Below the pieces are notes generated by a model. That model was not told where the DNA came from, ran no database searches, and saw nothing but the letters and a program-made list of their open reading frames with translations. A stretch of 64,000 nt of DNA. It comes from Onthophagus taurus (Eukaryota > Arthropoda > Insecta > Coleoptera > Scarabaeidae). Position 1 is the first letter of the stretch. Every line of letters begins with the position of its first letter. The stretch is taken from the NCBI RefSeq assembly GCF_036711975.1, contig NC_091966.1, forward strand, positions 9,431,501 through 9,495,500. The letters are read 5' to 3'. Position numbers and translations under genes: made by a program. Shown here piece by piece: positions 1-13,701 of this stretch.

Positions 1-539
1 GCAGTATTAATCAAGGTATGTACCTAACTTTATAGTATTTGTAATTGAAACATGATCGCTAATAAGAGTATATTAATAAACAACCATAAATTGATAACTA
101 GTACTTTACGTTTGTAAAACTTTTAAAACCTTTTTTAGTGCCTGCTCATAATTTATAATATTACCTAAAAAAAAAAAGAAAAATCTTCAGAATCAATTAT
201 GATACAACCTTAATCAGTAAATAGTAAAGAGACAGTTTATGATCTTTAAATGGTTGTAAAAATTGTGCCGTAAGCTCGTAATTATTTTGTTAACGTTTAT
301 ACTTGTTATTGTTAATTAGAAATACCACATCAGTTTTAATAGTTATAATTCTAATACAAATAGGACCAGAAAAACGTGTTAAAACATTTATTACTACTAA
401 ATTTACATCACGCATAGATTATTTAGCTCATAGAGTCTATGAAAGTGAACCTCCTCCGCCACTTTCGATACAATACAATAAATACTAGGAATTTTCGTCA
501 TTTTATATCATGTGTTAATACTATTATCGTCCCCAGTTT

Positions 540-1030
540 TTGATATTTGGGTAATAAGCCACTTTATTATTAAATGTCACAAATTTGAACTCTTTGAGAT
601 TTTTATTCATATAATGAGCATTTGGGTTATAACCGATTATTGATTACGTTTTGTTGGTTCATTACAAACAATTATTATCAACAACATTTAGTTCTAGCAT
701 TTTTGATATGAAAATTATAGTTTATAAGTAAAAATAGGTAATAGTTAGAAAGAAATTGTATATAGATTATGATTTTGTGATTTATTATGAACAATTTTTG
801 TTAATATCATAATCTTCCACAGTATTTTTTCACTTTAGTTTTATGAGTTATAAACCATTTTGTTGTTAATTGTATCAAATTTGAAATTTTGTAAGTAATC
901 AGTTCGCTTGTTTGAAATTGATCATATTTGGGTTCTAATAGATTGTAGATTACGATTTGTTGGCTCATTATATACAATTATCATCCATGTCATTTTCTTC
1001 TAGCAATTTTGGTTTTCGAATCAAAATAAA
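540..1030. repeat. Diverged direct repeat, period about 306 bp
   Basis: Two copies of the same AT-rich segment lie side by side, near 553-715 and 850-1020. Shared landmarks are TTTGGGTT near 615 and 928, and TTGTTGG followed by TCATTA near 651 and 957. Both copies end in a TTCTAGCA stretch. No coding sequence is visible. The family is not recognised. Confidence 0.5.
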
Positions 1031-1084
1031 AATTAATCGTTCAAAACCTTCACTTTACAGATATCAATATTTCAAAAAAATTTG

Positions 1085-1200
1085 TAAAAAAACTTCTTAC
1101 TTGCTTTAAAATAATATATTTATTCGGAACCAGTTTCGAGCAGTGTTCTAGTCATCATCAGCCGAATCTGCGTGTTAAAAACATATCACATGACAGATAA
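1085..1200. repeat. Interspersed repeat with GGTTTCGAG...CATCATCAG-type core
   Basis: A GGAACCAGTTTCGAG block is followed by TCATCATCAG. The same pairing occurs near 7946-7975 and, more decayed, near 8192-8222. Similar blocks occur in terminal repeats of insect Penelope-like elements, but no coding part is attached here, so that assignment is an inference. Confidence 0.35.
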
Positions 1201-1767
1201 TCGGATATAAAAATTAATTAGAAAAAATAATATATATATAACTTACTGTCATAGAGTATATGACAATATCTTAACAGAACTTTCTTGTTTCTGGCTGACT
1301 TTGTATAGCAACATGTTGGATATTCAATGATTCACTAAATTTTACTTAGCTTTATACCTAGCTGCTTGCGTTTGGACAAGATGCATACCCCAGGTATTTT
1401 GCATCTTCTGCTTATGGTAGTTGATGTTTGTCGGTGACATGTTTTGATTTAAGTTCATTGATTCTGAATCGCCACTTTTTCAGCCACTCCTGAATTGTAT
1501 TTAAATTATGTTGCAGATTACTAGAGGCAGATATTACGTCAGTATGAGATACCAATACTACGCTGACATAGCATATGTTGGAACAATGGAAATTTTTCGT
1601 TGTTGACTGATCTCACATATACAATAGATACGTTACTGGGTTGAGAACGCTACCTTGCGTTCTTATTTCTAATAGCACGGGGTTGGAATTGGACTGTTCA
1701 ATAACGTGTTTTACAAGAAAGTACCTGTCTGTCAGCTATTATCTCAGCAGTTGATACTGTGGATGGG

Positions 1768-2215
1768 TTATTTGTAAAGGACGTATTCGCTTGCCTCTCT
1801 GGCCAGGTTGTCCGCCCTTTCATTGCCCTCAATGTTGCTGTGACCTGGAACCCACCAAAGGGTAACATCATTGCCCCTAGCGAGTTCTCTCAGGTTGCTG
1901 GTACACTCTCTGATCAGTGCGGAGTCACACGTGCTGGTCTGAATTGCCTTTAAGGCGGCCCGACTGTCCGTGAAAATGTTTATGGATGCACCTTTCTGTC
2001 CCTTCTGTAGGTTCAAAGCGGTGCAGAAGTTTATAGCAAGAACTTCTGCTTGAAAAATGGTTATGTCCGAGCTGAGGGGCAGTTTAATATGGCTATTTGA
2101 TCCACTGATGCCCATAGCTACTTTGGATCTAACTGTCTTTGAAGCATCGGTGTACCAGGCTAGGGCTCCTCTTTTTAGTATGAACCGGGATTAGTTTCCT
2201 ATCTTTTATAACAAG
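1768..2215 (-). pseudogene. Non-LTR retrotransposon fragment, RNase H domain
   Basis: The minus strand encodes an RNase H domain of the kind at the 3' end of Jockey/R1/I-type LINE ORF2. In order there are YTDASKT (first catalytic Asp), FQAEVLAI (catalytic Glu), FTDSRAALKA (second Asp) and WWVPGHSNIEGNERADNLA (active-site His and last Asp). An open frame covers 2115-1768 and continues upstream to about 2200, where stops appear. Reverse transcriptase is not recognisable upstream, so this is a truncated copy. It is domesticated-looking only in that the RNase H motifs are intact. Confidence 0.8.
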
Positions 2216-2219
2216 CTTA

Positions 2220-5200
2220 TGGATCTATAGGAGGAGATTTCTTATGGTTTTAGTCTACTTTTAGTTTGAAACATTTTTCAGACACTTCCTGTAGAAATTT
2301 AGGTATAATCTTGCATTAAGGCAATTCCATAGAAAATGGTACGTCTTAAGCCGTAGTTATGGAGGTTTCATCCTCCGTAGACAGCTCAAACGGAGAAAGT
2401 TTAAATATATTATCTAGATGTTTTGAGAAGGCCTAGGGTTTTCTTTGTCATTTCTGATATGTCGTTGAGATACTTTTAATATTTTGGTGGCTTTCCAAAG
2501 CGAATAATCCGTATTGTCTGTTGGTATAGGACTTTTAGGTACTTTTGAATGATTTGGCTTTGTTCTTCTTGTAATAAATTATCCAATTCTTTAATCAGTT
2601 GATTTAGCTTTTTTCTATACTAAATTTCCTGTACTGTAATGTTTTATTTATAGAAAATAATAAATAAATGTCAAACGTTCTTCTCAAAACCAAGGAGGAG
2701 AAACACATCTTCGTTTTGTGCTAAAACATTAGGTTAATCTGCAAACAACTCGACTATACTTGAAACATTGCCGTTCTCCTATCAACATTTTTATACCTTA
2801 CTCAGAACTCATCATACTACTTCAATCACGTTCTCGTCACATCAGACTTTTATTAACTTCACTAATTTATTTCACCACATTTCCTGCGCCGCGAAGAATA
2901 CGTTACTTAGTCTCATTTAGTATACTTAGTCTTAAATTTATGATGAAAAGTCTAATTCATGTCAAATTAGAAATTATACACAAACTTCGGCATTGTTGCA
3001 TTGTTAAAATCCTATATTTCTACCGGGTCTGTAGTTATTGTTTGTTATCACGTGTGTTAGTCTTCTCAACAATTATCTATAATAAGTATTCCAACATGCA
3101 GAAACAGGAAGAGAAGTCATCATCATGCTAATATTTATGGAAAATAGGATCCTCTTAAAGAAGTTTATAAACCTTCGAATATTTTCATATTTGATAAATC
3201 GTCACTGTCTGATGAGGACTGGTGATTCTTCATTTATCATTTTATGATACATATTGCTACATGATATGTATGATAACAAATTACTTAAAAATTTTTGAAA
3301 GTCAAATAAAAAATCTTCAATTCATAAATGAGACAAGAAAATCTTTAGATTTACTTAGAAATATATTAACATCAATGGAATAAAAGGTGTTGCAATATTT
3401 CAAGATGACGATCCCATGAAATGGAGACGATAACAGAGAAGACGTTTTAAAATTAAAAAATGTGGTCGAAATTGCAGGTGTGGATCAAATAACGGAGACG
3501 TTTAGCCTCGAATATTAACATAAATGATGACCGCGGGCTAAATATCAATGCATTCAATCCATTCCCCTATCTGAAATAGAAGCACTGATTATTTAGATAT
3601 ATTCAACCACCCACATTAAGTAGTCATAAAAATCTGCACGGTATCGTTAATTTTATGTGGACAGTTAAAAAAAAATAGAAGTCAAGACTTATTTATCGTT
3701 CGAATGAAATGAGATTTTAAAATAACTCGAAACGGTAAATATCTCGAACACGAATCGAATAAATCGGTTCATTAAGAAAATTGAAAATATAATCTGCATA
3801 ATGCAATAAATTGTTTAAAGAAAATTATATTTAGATTTATTTTGATGTTAAATGGTTAGTAAATTACCGTAAGTATTGATTAATATTAAAATGTAGTAAA
3901 TCTAACGATGTAAATTAGATTTAATATTGAAAATAATATATATCAGAATGAAAAAATAAAAATAAATAAAAGACGTCCAATAGAGTATGAAATAATGATT
4001 AAAGATTTTATATAGAAAATATTACACTCGGAAAATGTCAAGAACGTTCCTTCCATCGCACTCAAATGCTATTGACATTAAAAGCCTAATAATGTATTAC
4101 ATAGTGGAATGTACTAATAAAGCACAAACATAGATTTTTTTTATAAATATTTTATCAACAATAAAAATCTTAAATATTGAAAAGAATTATATTGGAAATT
4201 CGTGAAAGGATGTGACAGTTTATGCGTTGTAAAAGAAAAAAAAACAGGATACAAGCACAGAAACGTGTCGAGGCATTCGCTCATAACGAGCTACAAGAGG
4301 ACGTGATGTACATTTTGATTGGCCAAAAATTGGCTCCTTAAGATCTACAAGACGTATATCCTGTTACAAGTTATGTAAGGAAAGAATCAAGTCTGCAATA
4401 AAATTGATTGCTTAAAAACTGTTTATAGATTATGTTAATAATGATAGAATTTCCACGATAATTTAAAACTATTCATTTAAATCCTTAAATGACAAACAGG
4501 AAATTTTATTTCTTACAAATTTATGAAGCACCTGCGTAACCACAACATAAAGAAACCTATCTATACTTTTTTTATGTGACTTGTAAGTTGATACCATTGA
4601 AATTAAATGATCTCATTAGCAATTCTAAAATTACATTGAGAAGTATCCCTCACCGTTTTTAGTTATTGTTGCAATTCTTTTCTTAGAACACATCTCAGGT
4701 ATTCCAAGGTGAATAAAAAAAAACAAATTGACGAAGAAGAAATACCTCGTTTTCATGTATTGAAATTTGTTGAAGATTTATGATTAGCTCAGCTGTCATC
4801 GTTCCAATAAATTCATAATCAACGTTGATAGTTTACAAAAGACCGATAATTGGATATAATTGGTGGACGTTAAAAGTAATTGAGTTAAAGATGCGATTTT
4901 TTTTTCAAACTCCGATTTCGATCATACTCATTCGAAGGATTGTTTGGTAATCGTCTTAACCGATATGGATTTTTCGCATTAAGGAGAAATCTGATTCTTT
5001 AACGGATTATGGAGTGATCTCATTAGATTCGCTTTAAATCGAGATAAATAATTACTTCGATTCCATATATTAACATGATGATAGTAATCGACAAGTAAAG
5101 AAATTGTGGGTTTTTCATGAGATCATACTTCTTGATGTGATCTTGTTGTGTTGTATTCGTGTGGGATATAAAGATTTTTTCTAATAAGGAGAGATCCTGG

Positions 5201-7830
5201 ATTTATTTTATGCATAACACATTTTATAATTTAAGTTATATCATCTATAATTTCTCTTATAGCTGTATTTCTCATTAATTAATTTTTAGTTTTATTTAAC
5301 CTTTGAATAAGATAAAAATATTAAGATATTTAACGAGTTTTGACTAAATTTGGAAAATTTTCTCACCGAACTCTCTTGATTTAGTTATTAAAAAAGATCG
5401 TAAATCTTCAGTACCTATTTTTGGCGTTTTATTACCTAATATCTGCTAAAGATCGAAAGAGACTTTATTATCTATTTAAATTGCACACTCTAAAGAGCGT
5501 TTCTACCATTCTTAAGACGATGAAATTATTCCCGTTTTTAATTCTTCTTTCCATGCAACAAGACGATGATAATGTTAGTCTGGATCCAGACACCAAAAGG
5601 AAAATTAAAAATCACTAGAATCTCTAATCCTGCAAACATCTCATCAAGAATGGGAAAGAAGATCTTTACGAGCTATGCGAATATTTAACAGAAATTGAAC
5701 TTGCCATAAAATTTCCTGACCAAGATTCCTTCTCGCGAAGAATCGTACGAAATATTATTGTTAAAACGGCAACTTGAATTTTTTTCATTGAAGAAATTGG
5801 ACAACACATCTCCACTATAATAATATAGAACTATTTCAAAGATTTGAAATGTTCAGATAAGTTTTATCACTTTTTTACTATAAATACCTATACTTAATCA
5901 AAGACAATAATGAGAATTTGGGAAAATTTAATCACACGAATAACTCTGTTACTTCATTATCGATTTCTCTTTGTTGCTTCAACATTTATACATTTATTTT
6001 TAAATAATAGGAATTCGTTGTAAATATTTTATTGCACAACTTCATAACTTCAAAATTGCCAGATGTAACTTAAATTAACAAGATAATTAAAAAATTAAAA
6101 ATTGTTAATTAAAAATTAACATTTTTAATACTGGATAGTTTTTTATGTTCTCCATTATAGAAGACCATCATTTTTTACGTTCACAATATTAAGTGGTGTT
6201 GACTTGTTTATTGTTCAAGCATCTTCAAAAACATACTAATCATTCCTCCAGAATATATTGCATCTTAAAAAGTGACACAACCAATATTATATCTTATGGT
6301 TTGTAGAAATTATTGAGTTGATAGGACTTTAAAGTATGAAGATGCAAATTTTTAATAACAATACGGCATAATCCTGCTTTCAATGTTGTGGTTGAAAAGA
6401 TTTTATTAAATATTAATCAAATAGATTTCACTATGGACCAGGATTATGGATATACTTTTCAAAGTATAGATATTTTTGAAGCATAAATCGTTTATAATAT
6501 TAATATGGCATCTTTTATGAACACATTTTTGATAATCGACGAATTTTCATGTTTCTGATTTCAGGCTTATTTATAACGAAGAAGGAAGCAATAATTTAGC
6601 AAAATTCTGCAGTAATTCTGCTTAATCATCAAATAATAACATTGACTTTATGATTAAATATATGTATATTCAACCTAACCTTCCGAAAGATTTCCGTGAT
6701 ATAGATTTTGTGCCCAGTCTTTGTTTCATTTACTTACTTTACTACACAACCATACCTAATCTTAATGGCGTAATACAAACAAAGTATGCAGTCTTTTCTA
6801 GCCAGGTATTTCGCAAAGATCGCAAGCTTTATGTGCAGTTTTGCCAATAATAATGTGTTTAGGCTAAATTCTCGACCTATAGGAGACTTTGTACAATTTT
6901 AATAACTTCAACCATAAATCTTACAGCACTTAAAATTGGCAACAACATATTAAATCTCTCAATTACCCTATCTTCATAAATGCGTCATGTTTCAAGCGCG
7001 AGGAGAACTTCAGATCTACTAGTAACAATAACAGTAAATTTTTATTAATTACTACTTTGGAGTCAACCGGGATGATGATGTCGGTTGTTAATGATTCTGA
7101 GAAAATGGAATAGTATGAAATAGATCAAGGATGAATGTTAAAAAAATCTAGTGAAGTCTACAATATTAGTAATTTAGAAAACCTTAGGCCAGGAACGTTG
7201 TTGACAGTTCAACAAGCCTAGATGATATAGCACTGTTTTATAGACCAATGTGAGATATATTATATACCTTTACAACATTCTGTTAGCGTAGATGTAGAAT
7301 ATACATAAAATCGCCTCCAGACAGAAACGGTTTAAAACATATTTCAGCCATTACATGGAATGAAGAGTAATATTGCAACCGACAATTATTTTCGTCATTT
7401 CAACACAATAAGAAATGAGGTTGTACTCATAAGAAGGTTCTACGATTCAAGCAGAGACAGATTCATAACAATTAAGCGTACAAAGAGAAAGATTCTCCGC
7501 AATGGAATGAAGAAAGGTGATTTAAATTGGGCATCAAATTTACAAAAGTAAAGCATCTGGTGATGGACAGCATGATGTAAATATGATTTTACAACAAATG
7601 TACACTATTAGACATGCAAGCCATTAGTGGGCGAAAAGATCATCTCAAAAGTAAGCAAAATCCTAAGAACAATTTATAATTATTTAGTTTTATAATAACT
7701 TATTTAGTCGCTAAATTCTGATTTGAATAATGGTGGTATCAAAAGAAAAAAAAGAACTCCGAAGGAATATAAGAACTTAACGTTAAGAACCACTAACTCC
7801 CATACAGTTTTAGTTTGAAGATGTGATAGA
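2220..7830. other. Non-coding, AT-rich; no gene seen
   Basis: Only short chance ORFs of about 60-120 codons occur, without recognisable domains. The stretch could be intergenic or intronic. No RNA gene or clear repeat boundary was found. Confidence 0.5.
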
Positions 7831-8245
7831 GTAAATAGAAATTGATGAAATCGATGTTGCAAGGCAATAATAAAATGATTATAGTGAAAGGTGATAAAAT
7901 TACCTCAATCTTCATTTTTTAAACAAATTCTTTTCTTGTACAGAACCGGTTTCGAGACAAAATCCATCATCAGCTAAACTACTACTAATGAGTTACATTT
8001 GCTTGTGAGATGCTTAGTTAAAATTTTATATTACGCCGACCTTAATACACCTAAATATGGAGGACTACATCTTATACACTGTCAATTTGATGATGTAATA
8101 GATCAAATAGCAAGACCATAATAAAGTGGTTAAATAATAAAAAGTAAGAAAATTACTTCTATCCTGTATTTGAAAACAAATTATTTGTGTAGGACGAATT
8201 TCGAGATAAAATCCATCGTCAGGCGAATTATTAAAATTGTGCAGT
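7831..8245. repeat. Diverged tandem pair carrying the TTTCGAG/CATCATCAG block
   Basis: Two related segments, roughly 7840-8000 and 8090-8240, share in order an AATAAAATG/AATAAAGTG block, an AAATTAC block, a run of AAACAAATT, then TTTCGAGA(C/T)AAAATCCATC(A/G)TCAG. The offset is about 246 bp. They probably belong to the same family as the block at 1085-1200. Confidence 0.5.
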
Positions 8246-8269
8246 ATTTTCCGCGATATGGATTTCAAA

Positions 8270-11200
8270 CTTCATACAACGTGAAATAATTTTGTAATAA
8301 ACAATTTGATGATGAGTTTATAGGCAATCGAATTATAGACCAATACATTGAGGATAAGATTGTTCCTTTATGTTTAAATTGTATGTTTTCATAGAAAGAC
8401 GTTTCTCGATGAATTGTTTATTATTTTATTGGAAACGTTTGCTCTCATTGCAACTTGGATTGGGTATTATTATATCTAAACTTGGGTTGTTCTTTTTCGT
8501 GATAATAAATTAACACACATTAATGAGTCTGCAAAATGTTAAAGATTTGCAATAAATATTTCCCATGATCTTCTCAGATCAACATCTTATTTGCTAAACT
8601 ATTCAAATGATTTTTTGGAAATATCGAGAAGTCCATTTGTTAGTTTTGATTGATTTAGTAAAACAGAAAATTCATTAAAATTATATAAAATCTATAAAAT
8701 AAATTTTAAAAGTCAATATAAAAAATACAATTTTATTTATCATTTATTTCAAGCAATTAAGTCTTTGGAATGTAATGTGCTAAAAGAGTTAAAATTAACT
8801 GTTGATAGGTAAAGAAAAAATTACAAACTCATCAATATCTATTTACAACTATAGTATGTGACGATGATGGTTCCGCAAATTAATACGAAAGCTTTATCGT
8901 TTCCTATTAGCATACAAATACAAATAGTTTTATACAGAGATATTACTCAACCTTCCCGAATACGATTACAAAAACTGCAATTAGGATTTAATTGCACGTA
9001 TTAATGCGATAGATTATGTATAAAACGTAATGTTAATACGTAAGTAAATTAACTAAGTAACAAATGATATATTTTATTTATAAAGGTTTGATCAGAATTG
9101 AAATGAACGTTGCAAACTATTTAAGCAAATTAAATAAAAAATTTAAATTCTTACCTTCAGTATTATCATTTTGATGCACAGAAAAAATTAAAAACACGTT
9201 AACAATAGACACCGCATCCAATGATGAAGAACGGTAGTGAATAATGTAATATTATTATGTTTTCTTTTAAGGGGAAATTAAAAAAAATATTTGTGTTGTA
9301 ATCCGAGAGCCAAGCACATAAAAGCCCGCCAGCAAAAAGATAACTTCTTTAGCATATCATTCGATTTTATACGTTTAGCACGGGTAGAGGGAATCCAACC
9401 AACAACGTGGTAGTAGTGGTAGGGTTAAAACCGAACAGAGCTGCTACCACATCGCACACCAATGTGTAATAATGTAACATCGCTGGTATTCCACAGACAA
9501 ATGGTACGACCTTTAAGCGGTCGAGAGATGCAGTCGTGCTCAACAATTAATCCGCTGAGAAACTGTTCATCAATTTATATATAATTTCTAATCATTTTTT
9601 TTGTCGTGTAATTCAACGTGTTTTATCGTCGTTTATTTCAAACGTTTACTGTTTCGTTTAGAGGTCGCAAAGAACGGAAAAACGTTTAAGAATTGGTTAT
9701 AAATTTTGTTATAATCAAAAATCTGTTTATGGCTAATTTAATCTTTACTATTTATAAAATGAGGTTGAGATATCAATATGAGTAAAGATAGATTGCGATA
9801 ATGATGGGGAGTTAAACGGTAGCTTTTAGATGAATAATTACGTACGTGTAAAGTTACAGAGTGTTTGAAAGCCAATGTAATTATGTGCATGTAATTTTCG
9901 CAGTTGAACGGTCACACTTATTTAAATCTTCTCAATTATATTCATGATGAAAATACAACAAAGAAATTGAGATTACTGAAAACCAGTTAGTTTTTAAATA
10001 TTTGTGTTTTATTAAATGAGTAGAGAAATTTTGAAAATAACAGAAATGTTGTAAATATTGTTGTATTTAACACTATTTTATAACACCTCACACGCGCCGT
10101 TTACTTGTTATCAGCAAGATTGACAACTCATTTAATGAAACATTACTGCTAAAAATATACTAAACTTTTTTTTATCATGATTTCAAAAAATGATTTTCAA
10201 TAATGCTAATTATTGTTACGTAAAATCACAAATCTGTGCAGTAGTAATGAAAAGGAGCGAACCCTACCTTGGGAAAATTGCGCCACATAGTATTCAGATT
10301 CTTGCTATCCATTGAATTAAAAGTTGTGTTAATTTATAAATATTTTTCTGTATACGTATTAATAATATGAGTTGAGTTCAAAAAAGCTTGATAACATGGT
10401 GATGATGAGATAGAATCGAAAAGAGAAAATGAACTTGGCGCAATGGGAAAAGATTTTGCGAAACAATAAACATCAACAACCTTACAAGATATGGATTGGA
10501 AAATGTTAAGTGTTTGCATCAATCCTGCTAAAATTATTCCACCAGAAATGAATTACGTAAATATTAATAGGCATAAAGTACGTATTTTGAAACTTGTATA
10601 ACCCAATAAAACTTTATATAACTTTATATATAGGTTATATATGTATGATAGTTAAGGTTTATAAATGTGATTTGAAACAATAACAGTACTAAAAGGAGTT
10701 GTTAAGATATTGTAACCTTACTTTGGCACTCTAAACAAATTTCATGAGAGAAACCTCCTTATAGGACCTCCCTTTGCAGCTAGAACTCATGGTAATCTTC
10801 GAGGCGTGGAATTAACTAAGTTAGCTGTTAGTTTTAGATAAATATTCTACTATTCCTATAACAGTGCAGCTTTTAAATCATTTTTATTTTTAATCAATAA
10901 TTTCCAAATTTGGGTCAAAGTAAATCCCATACTTGCTCTATGGAATTGAGGTGTATACATACTTCTTGCAAATTAGGTTTAGGAAAATGTTTTTGACGAT
11001 GTCGTTTTACTAAAAGAAACTGGTTCAACATTTAAAACAAAATTCAATATTCTTTCTTAACAGAGAAAGCCACTCTTATTTAACCTTATAATGGAGAAAA
11101 TTAACAGGTGTAGGTTTTGAATACTAACTATAACTATGGAATGGACAATGATGAATGGGCAAAAACAGGTGTTTGCAAAAAGTGCTCTTTAAATCCTATC

Positions 11201-11390
11201 AAGTTAACCAATCAGTGGGTAACTCTAGCAATCACAACTCAGCAAAAGAGCTTAAGAGAGATCATTTCGTCAAATCAACACATATATTTCAATCTGTCAA
11301 CATAATTCCTTTGAAATAATAATAGAAAACCTACCTTAACAGCTTTTTGAAAACAATTTTTTTGTACCCCGCCAACACTGTTTATTTATT
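8270..11390. other. Non-coding; slightly GC-richer patch at 9300-9560
   Basis: There is no supportable coding region. The 9300-9560 patch is less AT-rich and holds CATAAAAG at 9317 and a TCATTC initiator-like site at 9358, but their spacing of about 41 bp is too wide for a standard TATA/Inr pair. I do not call a promoter. Confidence 0.4.
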
Positions 11391-11394
11391 TAGC

Positions 11395-12190
11395 AAGTGT
11401 ATTGCTAATATGCAAAAGAAAACGCCAAACAATGTGCATACCAATTACATCAACACTACTACTTGGCATTTGCTGACGATCAAGTTGTGAATACACAGGA
11501 TATTGATGACGCTGAATATGTGACATGTAAACTAATTGAAAAGTGTAATCAATGGAGTTTAGAGGTTAATTTGCAAAAAACTAAATACATACATACTAAA
11601 GGAGAACAGCAAGATTGCTGTTCATACAAAAACCGGTTTGTAAAAATATCGAAAGAGAGACGATAGCCGAAAGAAATCTGGAGGGTAGGACAGCAGTATC
11701 CATGCTAAACAGTATACCGTGAAATAAAGATATAATAAAAGAAACACAAAATAGACAACTCAATAATTAGAAGAATAATAACCAATACATGTGAATATCT
11801 GTGTGGTCTATAAGCGATAAGATAGAAAGAATGCCAAACGTCACAGAAATAGATTATTGTAGAAGCTGTTAGAAAATCTAAACTGGAAGGGTTCATAAAT
11901 AAGACATATAATCTATATATAGAATCTATAATATAGATAAACTGTCCAATTTGGATGGTACGTACATGTACAAATCATTGTTTAGACTGACCACTAAAGA
12001 AAGTACTACACTAGACACCACAAGGAAGAAGAAGAGGAAAACCACGGAAAATTAGGAGAAGAGATATTGATGGAGATACGCATATGAGAGAAAGCTGGAG
12101 GAAGAGACGTGTAAAAACAGAAGCGAATGGAGATTAGGAATATGGAAGACGGATATCGTTATGTTATAACCCAGTAGATACATATTAAGA
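11395..12190 (+). pseudogene. RTE-type LINE fragment, reverse transcriptase to 3' end
   Basis: The plus strand starts near the catalytic box (FADDQVV at about 11469) and runs through the thumb-like segment (NQWSLEVNLQKTKY). It then continues in several frames past degraded matches to the family's C-terminal region: a LEGRTAVSMLNS-like block near 11680 and an RRRGRPRK-like segment near 12020. It ends at an AACCCAGTAGATA tail. Multiple stops and frame changes show a dead copy. Confidence 0.7.
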
Positions 12191-13200
12191 TTACCAACCT
12201 TACAATTGCATCGTAATAACTAATATATCTTTAATATATTCTTCGGTGACTAAAAATTATTAAAAATTCTAATGAAATTATTGATTTACGTTTAGATTAC
12301 GTTTATTAATACATCTACAACATTTGACATTTAACACAAAATTTTTTCCATTAAAACTGCATTCTTGAATGTCTCCATTATATCTAGTATTTATTAATAT
12401 CAAATTTATACGCTCTCACACACCTGTTTTTATTGCACTAATTTGCCTTCGATTACTTAATCGTTTTGTTATTTCAATTCTTAAAGGATGTTTATCGTGT
12501 GTTTAAAAAAGCGAAGTAGCATAAAACTTTAATTCACAACAACTTAATTGCATAATATTTATGTATTTTAAATAAATTACCAATTCTAGTATCGATCTTT
12601 AAAAAAAATCCGATCGCCGCCGGTTAATGTTTACGATGGAACCCATAAAATGTCGATTTATGAGACCGGAACGAATTTAAACGGAATTTTTATAATAACA
12701 GGGTGTTTCCTGGGTTGGCAAATTCCATAATAAAATGACGCTACTAATTGAAATGGCATTAAATTATTTTTTTAATTATACCCGCAAAAACAATAACTTT
12801 TAAATTAATTTTAAATTATTTTTACGAACTTTTTTTAAAGGGGTATTTCCAATTTTTATTTCAATTATTTTCGAAGAATGCATAATAAAAATAAAATTCG
12901 ACAGTAAAAAAAATAAATAAATACGGATATAAGATTGTTATATAAAAAGACACAAGGATACATGTGAATTTACGATTTTCAAATCAAATAAATATTGATT
13001 TCTAATAACCTATTGTTAAAGTTATTGAAATATTTGAATAAATTTTATGATCTTCAGTTTTGAAATGACATTTTCAACCTATACGCAACATCGATTATTA
13101 ATCTTCAACAATTAAAACGTGTAAATTGTTAAATTTTACGTCTTTTAATACCTTTGTAATAACAAATTATTTTTGAATAAAATTTATTTAATGTAAAAAT
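12190..13200. other. Non-coding, AT-rich; nothing recognised
   Basis: No ORF, repeat boundary or RNA gene could be supported. Confidence 0.45.
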
Positions 13201-13204
13201 TAAT

Positions 13205-13510
13205 TTAAACGGCGTGATATAGATTTAACTTATTGGTGAAGATACCGATCTTATAGAAGTCTTGACACACACTTGAGTAAAACGCTTCCACTTCTTCTCT
13301 TGTGATGATGATAGTCGTGGCTTGTAAATGTAATCGTGCAATCAAACGACAACCATCGCGTATGCATCTGTATTGAAATATTTCTTCATTGTACAGAACC
13401 ATTCACAAATTACATAATGATCATCGGTGGTTCACTTACCACCATCTGTTCCACAAGCACGACAAGAAATAACACGTAACACGATACAATTTTTGTTATT
13501 TTCATAACAC
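13205..13510 (-). CDS. Candidate two-exon small secreted peptide (tentative)
   Basis: On the minus strand an ATG at 13504 opens a classic signal peptide (MKITKIVSCYVLFLVVLVEQ) followed directly by a consensus splice donor (GTAAGT). About 80 nt further a TTTCAATACAG acceptor precedes a second open stretch that ends at 13205. One frame there contains CIRDGC and later CQDFYKIGIFTNKL, loosely recalling the Cys-Ile-x-Asn-Cys start and the CED..SI..FLNKL end of eclosion hormone. However, the phase of the best donor does not lead into that frame, and the middle cysteines of eclosion hormone are absent. It could be a decayed peptide gene, a first exon whose real partner lies elsewhere, or chance. Confidence 0.22.
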
Positions 13511-13562
13511 TGATGTTTTGGTATTTTTAGAAATAATTTAATTTATTATAAATTATAATTAA

Positions 13563-13701
13563 ACATTTGGAACACGGCCAATTTTGTTTAGTATCGTGAA
13601 GTCATCTACTTCAAAGTGGACGTTGTCGGCTCCAAAGCCAAACACGTCTCCTACGTCCTTGTGCCATTGACATGTTGGATGTTCCTCGAATAAGAATCTC
13701 A
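13563..13701 (-). other. Short open frame of unknown origin
   Basis: A 47-codon frame starts with MRFLFEEHP, contains VGDVFGFGADN and DDFTILNKIG, and ends at a stop about 60 bp before the possible peptide gene on the same strand. Base composition is less AT-rich than the flanks, as in coding DNA. It may be the last exon of an unidentified gene or a repeat fragment; I do not recognise the family. Confidence 0.2.

Noticed and set aside
2760..3131. 123-codon plus-strand frame
   Set aside because: Translation is Ile/Leu/Ser/Tyr-rich as expected for random AT-rich DNA, with no domain or conserved pattern.
9300..9560. Possible TATA/initiator promoter
   Set aside because: The distance between CATAAAAG and TCATTC is about 41 bp and no transcript or exon follows.
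13205..13402. Calling this an eclosion hormone gene from the C.D...I..F.NKL ending
   Set aside because: The reading frame does not follow from the only strong upstream donor, and three of the family's six cysteines have no counterpart. The resemblance may be chance.
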